Origin: Pseudanabaena sp. BC1403
GTDB lineage: Bacteria; Cyanobacteriota; Cyanobacteriia; Pseudanabaenales; Pseudanabaenaceae
DNA: 64,000 bases
NCBI RefSeq assembly: GCF_002914585.1
Contig: NZ_PDDM01000006.1
Location: forward strand, 124,001-188,000
Direction: 5' to 3'
This document shows positions 1 to 8,508 of this stretch, one piece after another (position 1 is the stretch's first letter; every line of letters starts with the position of its first letter). Below the pieces are notes generated by a model. The model was given only the letters and a program-made list of their open reading frames with translations. It did no database searches and had not been told where the DNA came from. The translations under genes were made by a program, and so were the position numbers.

Positions 1-2509
1 GCGGAAAGAAGCAAGCGATCGCACTAGTCGTTTTAAAGCTGAGCGTGAAGGTTTAGATAAAGTCCTTGAAGGGATGCAAGCGCCAACTATTGAAGAGGTG
101 AATGCTCAACAAACAGAATTAGAAAATCTTGAAGTTGCGATTCCTGAATTGGATATCAAAGCGAAAAATAGCCGCAAGCTGTTAGAATCCGAAGAAAGAT
201 TGTTTACTCAAATTCAGCAATATAGCCAACTTTCAGTAAAATTAGAGCAGCTTCAGCAAGATGCTCCAAAAGTCCAAGATTTAGAAGTTAAATTCCGTAA
301 TGCTCAGTTAGCTAACTCGATTGTAGGAACTTGGACAATTTTGCAAACTACTCGCAAGCGCGTAGAAAATGCGATCGCCGATCTGACAACTGCCAATAAA
401 CAGTTAGAAATAGCTAAGTTTGATCTTGAAAAGCAACAACAAATTTTGGAGCAATCTCGCACCAACCAAATTGAAGCTCAAAGCCATATAGAATCTCAAG
501 AACGTAGCCTTGCTCTAGCGGAAGCTCTGCATACGCAACAACAGCAATGCATTGCCGAGCTAGAACGTGCTCATAAGAATGCTCTAGAGCGATCGCAACA
601 GCTTGAAAAAGCAACAAAGGCAACAAAACAAGCTGAACTAGAATTGCAGAATTCTACTCAGCAATTACAAAAAATTGCAACTGCGATCGCTAATTCCCAT
701 AACGATCCTCAGCGTCTCGAAAGTCTGCGCCAAGTTGCCGAGCCGCTTGCTCAGCAGCAAATGTTGCAAGATGGGCTTGTGAAGCTAAAGCAAAAATCTA
801 CACAATTACAAACGGAAAGCAGTAACCTCACGCAGCAATTAGAGAAATCGAAACAAACGATCTCGAAGGCTGAAAATGAATTTCAAACTGCAAATATCGC
901 CCTGACAAAAGCCGAAGCTTCAAATTTACAAGCCTTACAAAGTAGTCATGTCAGTGCTTTGCGTGCTGAACTCCATGATGGTGACAACTGCCCCGTTTGT
1001 AATAATCTTTATGTTATAGAGGGATTGCCAGAGCTTCTCAAAATGGAACTAATCGATACAGATGTACTCAAAAAACAGCGAGATGTCAACGAGAGACAGT
1101 TAGCAAAACTGCGTGAAGACAGGGCAAAGCTGGAGGCGAATTTAGAGACATCGCAACTACAACTGCAAATCCAAACTCAGGAAATTGCAGAGTTAGAAAC
1201 TGAGGTTGCAAAATTCCAAGAACAGATCGATCGCATTCTCCAAACTGCATGGACAGCCGCAGATATTCTCCGCGATCGCCAAGAATTAGAGAGACAAGAA
1301 TTAGCCTATCAAAAACTGATTAACGAGCAAAAAGAAATTGCGATCGCTTGTCGCAATGCTGAAAGCAAGCTAAATATCAATCAAGAAAACCGACAATTAG
1401 CTCAAACAGAATTTCAAAAAGCTGAACAAGAGAGAGCGCATCGTCAATCCCAACTACAAGAAATTTCGCAACGGTTGCAAGAAATTACCGCAGGCAAAAG
1501 TTATGAGTCATTGCGTCAAAGTATCTTGCAAGCAAAATCTGAACTAAGCGATCGCCTCCAAGCTATCGAAAAATCCTATCAAAAAGCTCGTGAAAACTTT
1601 GTAAAACGCGAAGAAGCTGCCACAAAAGCTCAAGAAAATCATGATATCGCAATTGCTGAACGCACTCAACAAGAGACAAACTGGCTCAATGAACTACAAT
1701 CTATCAACTTTACTGAATCAGAATTTCTGGCTGCTCAAACTACGCGATCGCAAATGGAGTCATGGCAAAAAGAAATTGAAACCTATCAACGCCAAGAACA
1801 GGATTTAACTACTCGTCAGCAAATGTTTGCGGAGGCGATCGCAGATCAACATACTGATGAAATTGCGATCGCAAATCTTCGCGCAGATTTACAACAAATA
1901 GAACAGGATCTCCAACTAGCTAGTGAAAATCGTGCTTCGATCAAAGCATGGCTAGAACAAGCGCAGCAAAGGCGGCAGGAATCACAAGATTTAGAAGAGC
2001 GAAAGGTTGCTCTACAGGCTCAAGAGCAGATTTATCATACTCTCTCCCAAGATCTGCAATCCAACAAGTTCCAAGAATATATTCTCGATAGTCTGCAACA
2101 GGAACTCGCCAACCGCGCTTCAGTTCTATTGCAACAGCTTTCTGAAGATCGTTATATTCTCCAAATCGAAAGTGGCGATTATTGGGTGTCTGACAACTGG
2201 AATGGTGGCGAAAAACGTCGTATTCGCACTCTCTCAGGTGGTGAAACCTTTGCTGCTTCGCTATCAATGGCTCTAGCTTTATCAGAAAAATTATCAATGG
2301 GAATTGAACTAGGTAGCCTCTTCTTAGATGAAGGCTTTGGTACGCTCGATAGCGAAACCCTCGAATCTGTCACTCAAATCCTCGAATCCTTGCGCCAACA
2401 GGATCGTCTCATCGGTGTAATTACCCATATTCAATCGTTAGCCGAGAGATTACCCACGCAAATCCATGTTCGTAAATCTATAAACGGTTCTGAATTGGTG
2501 AGACAATAG
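1..2509 (+). CDS. sbcC: SbcC-type SMC-like DNA repair ATPase/nuclease subunit (5' truncated by window edge)
   Basis: Large subunit of the SbcCD (Mre11-Rad50-like) complex, which opens and degrades hairpin and blocked DNA ends in the cytoplasm. The reading frame is open from base 2 without a start, so the N-terminal Walker A part lies outside the window. Counting from the first ATG (base 74), long glutamine- and glutamate-rich coiled coil runs on both sides of a CPVC zinc hook (about residues 306-309). The C-terminus holds the ABC signature LSGGETFAASLSMALALSE (about 720) and the Walker B/D-loop LFLDEGFGTLD. No sbcD is visible in the window. The last codons and the stop lie inside an 81-bp tandem duplication. 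It is a fitting neighbour for a palindrome-rich genome, since SbcCD cleaves hairpins, but that link is inference. Confidence 0.93.
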   Translation, partial: RKEASDRTSRFKAEREGLDKVLEGMQAPTIEEVNAQQTELENLEVAIPELDIKAKNSRKLLESEERLFTQIQQYSQLSVKLEQLQQDAPKVQDLEVKFRNAQLANSIVGTWTILQTTRKRVENAIADLTTANKQLEIAKFDLEKQQQILEQSRTNQIEAQSHIESQERSLALAEALHTQQQQCIAELERAHKNALERSQQLEKATKATKQAELELQNSTQQLQKIATAIANSHNDPQRLESLRQVAEPLAQQQMLQDGLVKLKQKSTQLQTESSNLTQQLEKSKQTISKAENEFQTANIALTKAEASNLQALQSSHVSALRAELHDGDNCPVCNNLYVIEGLPELLKMELIDTDVLKKQRDVNERQLAKLREDRAKLEANLETSQLQLQIQTQEIAELETEVAKFQEQIDRILQTAWTAADILRDRQELERQELAYQKLINEQKEIAIACRNAESKLNINQENRQLAQTEFQKAEQERAHRQSQLQEISQRLQEITAGKSYESLRQSILQAKSELSDRLQAIEKSYQKARENFVKREEAATKAQENHDIAIAERTQQETNWLNELQSINFTESEFLAAQTTRSQMESWQKEIETYQRQEQDLTTRQQMFAEAIADQHTDEIAIANLRADLQQIEQDLQLASENRASIKAWLEQAQQRRQESQDLEERKVALQAQEQIYHTLSQDLQSNKFQEYILDSLQQELANRASVLLQQLSEDRYILQIESGDYWVSDNWNGGEKRRIRTLSGGETFAASLSMALALSEKLSMGIELGSLFLDEGFGTLDSETLESVTQILESLRQQDRLIGVITHIQSLAERLPTQIHVRKSINGSELVRQ

Positions 2510-2655
2510 CCCTGCACTCAAGTGCGGGCTAAAAGCTCAAGTCCACTGAAGTGGACTGAAGAATACTTTTCCGTATTGGTGAGACAATAGCCCTGCACTC
2601 AAGTGCGGGCTAAAAGCTCAAGTCCACTGAAGTGGACTGAAGAATACTTTTCCGT
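2494..2655. repeat. 81-bp tandem duplication spanning the end of sbcC
   Basis: The stretch beginning ATTGGTGAGACAATAG occurs at 2494 and again at 2575 with a period of exactly 81 bp, and the two copies appear identical. Each copy contains the last codons plus stop of sbcC, a GCACTCAAGTGC hairpin, the core GGGCTAAAAGCT and a TCCACTGAAGTGGA hairpin. The second copy of the sbcC tail has no coding role. Confidence 0.93.
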
Positions 2656-2704
2656 AACCCGTTTCAACGGGTTTTAGCTTTTAGCCCGCACTTGAGTGCA
2701 GGGC
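2590..2704. repeat. Inverted repeat closing the sbcC/cca convergent junction
   Basis: Two 29-bp arms (2590-2618 and 2676-2704) are perfect reverse complements, containing GCCCTGCACTCAAGTGCGGG. Between them lie the palindromes TCCACTGAAGTGGA and CCCGTTTCAACGGG. The right arm runs into the 3' end of the CCA-adding enzyme gene. The layout resembles the interior of the MITE copies at 6 kb, 17.6 kb and 37.2 kb, but without their TAGGACTTACGCA ends. It sits between two convergent genes, so it could also act as a transcription barrier. Confidence 0.85.
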
Positions 2705-3931
2705 TTCCACAAAAGCGATCGCTTCTTGTTTTGATGAAATCTTGCCTTCGACTTGAGCGATTTTCACAATTTCTAATAGTTCGCCAATTTTAGGACTAGG
2801 CGCAATTCCCAATTCTTTTCGCAAATCATCGCCAGTAATTAACGCTACAGGATAAGCGATCGCATCTTGAGGATTGAGCCAGCGCTCCAACCAAGGTGCG
2901 ATCGCATCTTGGTCAAAATCACTAGCTATAGCCAAAGCCGCGATCGCAGGAAAAAATTCCAAAGTTGGCTGAAAAAATTTATATTGCTCTTTGAGTGAAG
3001 CTTGCTCTAAAAGCTTGATGAATTGAGGCAGATAACGCAGAATCCCGATGAGCCAGCGCTGCTCGGCACGGCTTAATCCAAGAGATTCCAAGGCTGTCGC
3101 GCTATTGGTTAATGCAGCTAATTTGATAACCACGAGAGCATAGCGATCGCCTGATAATTGCTTACTAAAAAATGATTCTAGATTCGGGAATTTGACTGTT
3201 AAGCTCAAAATCACATGCTCAATTTTGGCAAATCGTTCTAGATTCAAATGTTGGCTTGGCAACCAATCCTCTAAAATGCGATCGCCGATAGCAGCCATCA
3301 TTCCTTGACTACCATTCGAGATTGATAGCAAATAACCTAGTTCTGTCCGTACTCTTTCAGCCGCCATAGACTTTAACTTGGGCGCAAATTTAATCAAAAC
3401 TTGCCGAGTCAAACTTTCAATTTCAAAGCCTAACTGAGCCGCTTGTCGATATCCCCGCAAAATCCGCAAAGGATCATCCGCCAAATTCTCAGGCGCAACC
3501 ATCCTAATTCGCTTGGCTTTTAAATCACCAATTCCATCAAAAGGATCAATAAAATCTTCTCCCACCGACAATCCATCGCCAATACCCAATGACCGATTAC
3601 CAATTAATTGATGACATTCTAAGGCGATCGCATTCATACAAAAGTCGCGCCGCCCTAAATCTGCTTCTAAACTACGCCCCATTTGTTGAGCAAAATCCGC
3701 CGTTCCATTTTTAAAAACAACTCGCGCAATTTGACGCTCTGCGTCTAAAATCACAAATCCTGCTTTATACTTACGGGCGATCGCATTAGCTATTTCAACT
3801 GCTTTCTCTGGCAAAACAAAATCTAGATCAAGATATTTACCTTGACGATTTAGTATGCGATCGCGTACCCATCCACCCACCAAATAAGCAGGAGTTGGTA
3901 AATCATTAAAATCAAATGGGAACTGTTGCAA
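2681..3931 (-). CDS. cca: CCA tRNA nucleotidyltransferase / poly(A) polymerase family
   Basis: Adds or repairs the 3' CCA end of tRNAs. The 416-residue protein begins with the class II nucleotidyltransferase signature: a GGWVRD loop, then the LDLDFV acidic pair that binds the metals (about residues 19-40). RRDFCMNA follows near residue 95 and DPLRILRGYRQAAQLGF near residue 155, both family hallmarks. The remainder is helical and ends in the usual weakly conserved tail. Transcription converges on sbcC. The last residues (LHSSAG) and the stop are encoded inside the inverted repeat at 2676-2704, so a repeat has supplied the C-terminus. It could be an A-adding or CC-adding specialist; the full CCA activity is assumed. 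Confidence 0.9.
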   Translation of the reverse strand: MQQFPFDFNDLPTPAYLVGGWVRDRILNRQGKYLDLDFVLPEKAVEIANAIARKYKAGFVILDAERQIARVVFKNGTADFAQQMGRSLEADLGRRDFCMNAIALECHQLIGNRSLGIGDGLSVGEDFIDPFDGIGDLKAKRIRMVAPENLADDPLRILRGYRQAAQLGFEIESLTRQVLIKFAPKLKSMAAERVRTELGYLLSISNGSQGMMAAIGDRILEDWLPSQHLNLERFAKIEHVILSLTVKFPNLESFFSKQLSGDRYALVVIKLAALTNSATALESLGLSRAEQRWLIGILRYLPQFIKLLEQASLKEQYKFFQPTLEFFPAIAALAIASDFDQDAIAPWLERWLNPQDAIAYPVALITGDDLRKELGIAPSPKIGELLEIVKIAQVEGKISSKQEAIAFVEALHSSAG

Positions 3932-3999
3932 AATCTATTTATAGTCCACTTTTTTAAAGGTTTTGGCTACTTAAGATATGTTATACGATCAACGTCAAA

Positions 4000-4060
4000 C
4001 GAACCACAACAAATTTTTGAAAGTGTTGCTTTGCAACACTTTCAAAAATTTGTTGGTTCG
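4000..4060. repeat. Long hairpin between cca and the SDR gene
   Basis: Arms at 4008-4029 and 4033-4054 are 22-bp perfect complements, extended by CGAACC/GGTTCG after a 2-nt bulge. The loop is TTT and the tip reads TTGCTTTGCAA. It lies in a divergent promoter region, so it is not simply a terminator. A short AGCGC-AAA-GCGCT palindrome follows at about 4067-4079. Confidence 0.88.
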
Positions 4061-4094
4061 GATTTGAGCGCAAAGCGCTGTAGTACGGTTACAC

Positions 4095-4835
4095 TTGTTA
4101 AGTAGGGTTTTGGGTTCAGCCTTGTCACTTAAAGATAAAAGCATTGCGATTACAGGCGCTTCAGGCACAATGGGCAGAGCATTAGCCACAGAGCTTTCTA
4201 AGCAAGGAGCAAGGGTTATTGCACTAACAACTTCGCCTAATCCTAATTTTCAAATTGCAGACAGCGATAATCAGCACAATCAAGCAGTTGAAGTTTTGAC
4301 TTGGCAACTAGGGCATGAAACAGAACTACGCGATCGCTTACAACAAGTCGATATTCTCATTCTTAATCACGGTGTAAATGTTTTAGGAGTAAGAGACTCT
4401 ATATCAATTTATAAATCCTACGAAGTCAATACCTTTTCTGTTTTTCGTTGGATCGATTTATTCTTAGAAACTGTAACTGATGCTCAAGCAATTAGCAGCA
4501 AAGAAGTTTGGGTAAATACTTCCGAGGCTGAAGTCAATCCTGCCTTCAGTCCATTGTACGAACTCTCAAAACGTGCGATCGGAGATTTGGTGACCTTACG
4601 CCGCCTTGATTCCCCTTGCAAAATCCGCAAACTAATTTTAGGCCCCTTCAAAAGTGATCTCAACCCCTATGGGGTCATGTCAGCAGATTTTGTGGCTTGG
4701 GCGATCGTCGCTTTAGCGAACCTTGGTCTCCGCGATATTATTGTTACGATTAATCCGATTACGTTTATTGCTTATCCGCTTAAAGAATTTTGGCGATCGC
4801 TATACTTTCGCGCATTTTCTCGTTCTCTCAAATAG
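4095..4835 (+). CDS. Short-chain dehydrogenase/reductase (SDR) family protein
   Basis: Probable NAD(P)-dependent oxidoreductase of 246 residues. The dinucleotide-binding glycine motif TGASGTMGRAL lies near residue 20, an NHG segment (LNHGVN) follows, and YELSKRA supplies the YxxxK catalytic pair. The C-terminal stretch resembles the SDR half of the cyanobacterial bifunctional sterol desaturase/SDR proteins, a resemblance from memory only. There is no upstream ATG: the frame opens with TTG at 4095, and a second TTG about 25 bases later would also keep the whole fold, so the start is uncertain. The gene diverges from cca across a long hairpin. Substrate unknown. Confidence 0.8.
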   Translation: MLSRVLGSALSLKDKSIAITGASGTMGRALATELSKQGARVIALTTSPNPNFQIADSDNQHNQAVEVLTWQLGHETELRDRLQQVDILILNHGVNVLGVRDSISIYKSYEVNTFSVFRWIDLFLETVTDAQAISSKEVWVNTSEAEVNPAFSPLYELSKRAIGDLVTLRRLDSPCKIRKLILGPFKSDLNPYGVMSADFVAWAIVALANLGLRDIIVTINPITFIAYPLKEFWRSLYFRAFSRSLK

Positions 4836-4850
4836 CTAGAACTCATGCAG

Positions 4851-4893
4851 TGGATAGATATGATGTGGGCAAAGCCCACACCATATCTATCCA
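4851..4893. terminator. Hairpin after the SDR gene
   Basis: 20-bp arms with one mismatch (4851-4870 and 4874-4893) around an AAA loop; the tip is GTGGGCAAAGCCCAC. It lies 16 bases after the SDR stop and before the phosphatase gene. No strong T-run follows, so the termination role is inferred. Confidence 0.7.
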
Positions 4894-4944
4894 AAAATCC
4901 CATAAATTTCAAAAAGTTACTTAAGTTTATTCTCTTTAGTTATT

Positions 4945-5808
4945 ATGAATCCTGCATTACAAACAGAAATTTGTCAGTTTATTCGTGAAATCGGTCAAAA
5001 GGCAATTCATTTGAGAGAGTTGGGTTTTCAAGTGGATGAAAAAGGTTTTGATGATTATGTAACAAATGTCGATCGCGAACTTGATCACCTCTTAAGTCAA
5101 CGTTTTCAGGCGTGGTTTCCCAATGATGGAGTAATTAGCGAAGAGAACCAGCGATCGCTAGAACTCTGGCAACAAAAATCAAAAGTTAATCAGAAATTCT
5201 GGTTTATCGATCCCATTGATGGCACTGATGACTTCATTCATGGGCGTGAATTCTATTCAGTTATGGTCGGTGTTTTAGAGTCATTTCAGCCAGTTCTCGG
5301 CTGGGTATATGCACCCAAAAGCGATCGCTTATATTTTGGCGGAACTGCAATCAATGGTTTATTTATCGCTACGAATGGAAATGTCCCTGAGGTTTTATAT
5401 CCCCATGAACCAATTGGCGCAAGTTGCGATCGCATAATTGTGAGCAAAAAAGATGATCTCGCCTATGGCGATGCAATTCGTGCTGCTATTCCCAATGTCG
5501 AGTTTTATAGTCTCGGTAGTTTTGGCTTAAAGGTAATGGAAGTTGTCCAAGGTCGGGCAAGTGCATATATATACCTCAATCGCCGTGTTAAGCTTTGGGA
5601 TACGGTTGGGCCCCTAGCGATCGCGAAGGCGGCAGGGTTAATTTGTTGTGATCTCGAAGGTCGCGAAATTGGATTTGGATACGATGATATTGATCCTGAA
5701 AAGCTGACTCACAATCAATTAATCGTGATTGGCTGGTCAAAATTTATCGATGAATATCTTGAGATAATTTCCCAAGAGCTAGGTAAAAAGGAAGCTAACG
5801 CATATTAA
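4945..5808 (+). CDS. Inositol monophosphatase family phosphatase (CysQ/IMPase-like)
   Basis: Mg-dependent sugar- or nucleotide-phosphate phosphatase of 287 residues. The acidic metal site is seen as EEN near residue 66 followed by the family signature WFIDPIDGTDDFIHG near residue 90. The second signature is LWDTVGPLAIAKAAGL near residue 218. These two motifs place it in the IMPase/fructose-1,6-bisphosphatase/CysQ superfamily. It could act on inositol phosphate, 3'-phosphoadenosine 5'-phosphate or a sugar bisphosphate; the sequence does not let me choose. It stands alone between two hairpins. Confidence 0.88.
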   Translation: MNPALQTEICQFIREIGQKAIHLRELGFQVDEKGFDDYVTNVDRELDHLLSQRFQAWFPNDGVISEENQRSLELWQQKSKVNQKFWFIDPIDGTDDFIHGREFYSVMVGVLESFQPVLGWVYAPKSDRLYFGGTAINGLFIATNGNVPEVLYPHEPIGASCDRIIVSKKDDLAYGDAIRAAIPNVEFYSLGSFGLKVMEVVQGRASAYIYLNRRVKLWDTVGPLAIAKAAGLICCDLEGREIGFGYDDIDPEKLTHNQLIVIGWSKFIDEYLEIISQELGKKEANAY

Positions 5809-5892
5809 TTGAAGTTCCGTGGAAGGAATTCAGGATCGGGGCTGGCACAGGGGCATAGCCCCTACAAGAACAGCAATTCTCATTATGAAACT

Positions 5893-5979
5893 GATTTTGG
5901 TATTTCCAGCGCCGAAGGCAGTGGAAATACCAAAATCGGTTGTTTGAGAGCCCGCCAACGGCGGACTCTCAAACAACCG
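5893..5979. terminator. Two consecutive long hairpins after the phosphatase gene
   Basis: The first hairpin has 16-bp arms at 5893-5908 and 5922-5937 (GATTTTGGTATTTCCA) with an inner GCC-GAA-GGC. The second uses CGGTTGTTTGAGAG (5937-5950) against its complement ending at 5979, with an inner CCGCC-AAC-GGCGG, followed directly by TTTTT. The second is a good rho-independent terminator. The stretch 5809-6170 has no credible gene: it holds these hairpins and the repeat element that follows. Confidence 0.8.
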
Positions 5980-5990
5980 ATTTTTATAAT

Positions 5991-6130
5991 TAGGACTTAC
6001 GCAAATCAACCAAGAACTAAAGTTCTTGGCTCAAAGCTCAAGTCAGTTAAAACTGACTAAATAAAGCTTCAAACCAACCTGTTTCAACAGGTTTAAGCTT
6101 TTAGCCCGCAATTTATTGCAGGGCAGATGC
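5991..6130 (+). mobile_element. MITE copy 1 (right end decayed)
   Basis: Starts with TAGGACTTACGCA and carries the same internal series of palindromes as the copies at 17.6 and 37.2 kb: GAACTAAAGTTC, CAGTTAAAACTG, CCTGTTTCAACAGG and GCAATTTATTGC. The right terminal inverted repeat is no longer recognisable after the GCAGGGC core. It is non-coding and would need a transposase in trans. Confidence 0.85.
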
Positions 6131-6170
6131 TTTTGTGAATTAGTATTACGGGGAAGAGAGTATCTGTAAA

Positions 6171-7793
6171 TTAGAATGAAAATACAGTTCTCAATGTACC
6201 CACAGTGATAGTGCTATTGCCACTGTTGTTATTAGGATTGAAGATCAACTGCAAATCAGGAGTGATGCTGATATTGTCAGAGATAGGGAAGCGATAGAAC
6301 AACTCCACATTGGTTTGAGTGGCATTGCCCACATTGCTCTCAATGAAAGGTTGTCCAACTGCGATCGCAGCCATTGCACCTTCCTTAAACAAATCAGGGA
6401 ACGCGAAACCCGCAGACCAAGTTTGAGGACTTAGAGAAGTATTACCTGAAACCGTGTAGCTGGGGAGTGCTGCGGAAATTGCATTGCTACGATTGCTGAT
6501 ATTGCCAAATCCATAGCGCCCAAAAAGCGCCACAGATTTATTGAAAGCCCACTCAAGGTTTACGCCGCCCGTATTGTAGTCAAGATTATTTACTGAAGCA
6601 CGAGTATATTGCAAGCGGATTGCAAACGGACTCTCATCATTCGCATTTTTCGGCGCAAATTCTAGCTCAACCGTACCTTGGTAAGGATCACCAAATAAGC
6701 CTCGATTGATAGTTCCATCGGTCGTAGGACTATTAGCATTCTGGGCAACATAACCTGCTCTCAGGGTAAAAGCACTACCACCAAAGTTCCATGCGATCGC
6801 AGCACCAGCACCATCATTTACGGGCAAAATCAATGGATTATTGATAAACATGCCGCTAGAGAAATCGGCTGACTCGTCATTAGCAAAGCTATTGGCATCA
6901 AGATGATCATTCAACGACATATTTGTCCCAATCGAAGCACGGATATCTTTGCCAATCGGGAAATCGTAACGCAATCGATTTAATGTTGCGTTTGTGCCAA
7001 CACCGCTGTAATCAAATCTAGAACTGTTTCCAAATCCTGTGAAACCTAATAAGCTTGCAGTAGGATCTAGCTGATTATTAAGCCCTGTGCCGCCATTGCC
7101 AAGTTCGATCCGCGTTAACAACAAATCTTCGCCCGTGAAACTGGTGTTGAAATTCAGTCGCACGCGGCTGATCACAGTTGCATTCACTTTCCCAGCATTA
7201 GTTGTAGGCGCACCAGTTGAGTCCAGCAGAAAATCAGTCCCTGAGCTTCCCGCAGAGACAGCCGCGATCACTTGACCTGTGAGCTTAGTCGTAGTTGAAA
7301 ATTGCTGTGCTTCAAGTTTGGCAGTTTTAGCATCAAGGGCATCGACACGACCACGCAAAGTGGCAAGTTCGGCAGCAAATTCTTCTTGCAATTTCTGTAA
7401 TGTGGCAAGGTCTTCTTTGCTAACCTTATCGGCTAACCCTGCGGAAATAATTTCGTTGATTTTGTCGAGACAAGCATTTAAACCTGCGGCAAATTCATAG
7501 CGACTGGTGGCTTGCTTTCCACGAAAGGTGCTATCGGGGTAACCTGCGATACATCCGTAGCGCTCAACAAGAGACTGCAAGGCGGTAAAAGCCCAATCAG
7601 TTGGACGTACATCACTAAGTTGTGAGACTGATGTGACATTTTGCGTTAAGACATCTTTTGTAGGTGGTAATGACTGAGCCGATACGCTAAACATGTTGCT
7701 GGGAAATACTCCGATCGCAGAAAAGGCGATCGCGCCAACCAAAGAATTTTGTACTTGTTCAAACCAAATTTTCGACATTGAGTAACTCCTCAC
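6171..7793 (-). CDS. SLH-domain OprB-type porin (cyanobacterial iron uptake porin family)
   Basis: Outer-membrane beta-barrel protein of 540 residues, expected to let small solutes, including inorganic iron, cross the outer membrane. A hydrophobic N-terminal segment is followed by an S-layer homology domain (LSDVRPTDWAFTALQSLVER through about residue 115), which anchors to peptidoglycan-linked polymer. A coiled coil (about 125-165, LRGRVDALDAKTAKLEAQQ) comes next, then a long beta-rich barrel ending in FSF; a terminal aromatic residue is the barrel-assembly signal. The start at 7793 is followed within three codons by MSKIW, an alternative start. A perfect Fur-type palindrome lies about 200 bases upstream, supporting iron control. 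Confidence 0.88.
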   Translation of the reverse strand: MRSYSMSKIWFEQVQNSLVGAIAFSAIGVFPSNMFSVSAQSLPPTKDVLTQNVTSVSQLSDVRPTDWAFTALQSLVERYGCIAGYPDSTFRGKQATSRYEFAAGLNACLDKINEIISAGLADKVSKEDLATLQKLQEEFAAELATLRGRVDALDAKTAKLEAQQFSTTTKLTGQVIAAVSAGSSGTDFLLDSTGAPTTNAGKVNATVISRVRLNFNTSFTGEDLLLTRIELGNGGTGLNNQLDPTASLLGFTGFGNSSRFDYSGVGTNATLNRLRYDFPIGKDIRASIGTNMSLNDHLDANSFANDESADFSSGMFINNPLILPVNDGAGAAIAWNFGGSAFTLRAGYVAQNANSPTTDGTINRGLFGDPYQGTVELEFAPKNANDESPFAIRLQYTRASVNNLDYNTGGVNLEWAFNKSVALFGRYGFGNISNRSNAISAALPSYTVSGNTSLSPQTWSAGFAFPDLFKEGAMAAIAVGQPFIESNVGNATQTNVELFYRFPISDNISITPDLQLIFNPNNNSGNSTITVGTLRTVFSF

Positions 7794-7994
7794 TTGACAT
7801 ATTTGTGAAACTTAATAGTAATTTATCTCATTACTTAGAGAAATATTTTAAACAGATATAGAGCTTCAATTCTTACAATAAACTGAGTTTTAATGCAAAT
7901 ATATGATTATTACTGTCAATAATATCTCTGTTATGTCTGCCGCAATCAGCTTTTGTGTCAATAATTATATTTTACTGATTGCATCCACCAAGAA

Positions 7995-8009
7995 TGATAA
8001 TCATTATCA
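7995..8009. promoter_or_regulatory. Perfect Fur-box palindrome
   Basis: TGATAATCATTATCA matches the 7-1-7 Fur consensus at every position and the palindrome extends to 17 bp (7994-8010). It sits in an AT-rich 401-bp divergent region (7794-8194) between the porin and a small gene. It would repress one or both under iron sufficiency. Apart from this site I see no gene in the region. Confidence 0.85.
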
Positions 8010-8194
8010 TACAAGATGTGGTGATAGATATAGTAATTTCCCCATCTCTTTTAACACCTAAGCTATTTTTCACTTTTTTTACATGACTTATAATTATTGT
8101 TTCTAAACTCACAGAAATCAGATGTTTTTTGTAATTTTTTATACAATACAAAGGATTCAAGTATGTAATTGCAAGCCAAAAGAGATTTAGTATT

Positions 8195-8398
8195 ATGTTT
8201 GGTCGTACCCGTATTAGAGAGACTCATTATCGAGAAGGTTTGCGCGATCGCAATGCTGGAATCCTGCCACGCAAAAATGATGCTGATTATTTAGAAGCTT
8301 ATCTAAATGATAGGCCAGGTGGTTTAGATGCGGTTATGCAGTATTTTCCGACAATCCAAGAATATTTGCATTGGAAATTAAATCAATCAAGTTTTTAA
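8195..8398 (+). CDS. Small unknown protein (67 residues)
   Basis: I do not recognise this family. The protein is hydrophilic with a basic start (MFGRTRIRETHYREGLRDR) and an acidic, aromatic-rich second half; there is no signal peptide, no cysteine pair and no membrane segment. It carries a HIP1 octamer in frame like its neighbours. It begins 186 bases after the perfect Fur box and reads away from it, so it may be iron-regulated with the porin. No clear Shine-Dalgarno sequence is seen. It could be a conserved cyanobacterial small protein; its reality rests on coding-like composition and context. Confidence 0.6.
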   Translation: MFGRTRIRETHYREGLRDRNAGILPRKNDADYLEAYLNDRPGGLDAVMQYFPTIQEYLHWKLNQSSF

Positions 8399-8508
8399 GT
8401 CAGATTGCAAACCGCTAAATTTATCATCACCAAACAATTCCAATTGACTACTTCAATGGATATCCCCACCTTCACAAGGATGTAACATATTACCCCTTTC
8501 AATTCATG

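Noticed and set aside
2494-2704. Possible CRISPR-like array
   Set aside because: Only two direct copies, adjacent without variable spacers, plus an inverted half; it is a duplicated palindromic repeat.
5809-6060. 83-codon open frame after the phosphatase gene
   Set aside because: It begins with TTG and consists wholly of hairpins and MITE sequence; composition is not coding-like.
7972-8160. 62-codon minus-strand frame upstream of the small 8195 gene
   Set aside because: It runs across the Fur palindrome and AT-rich promoter DNA; no protein-like composition.
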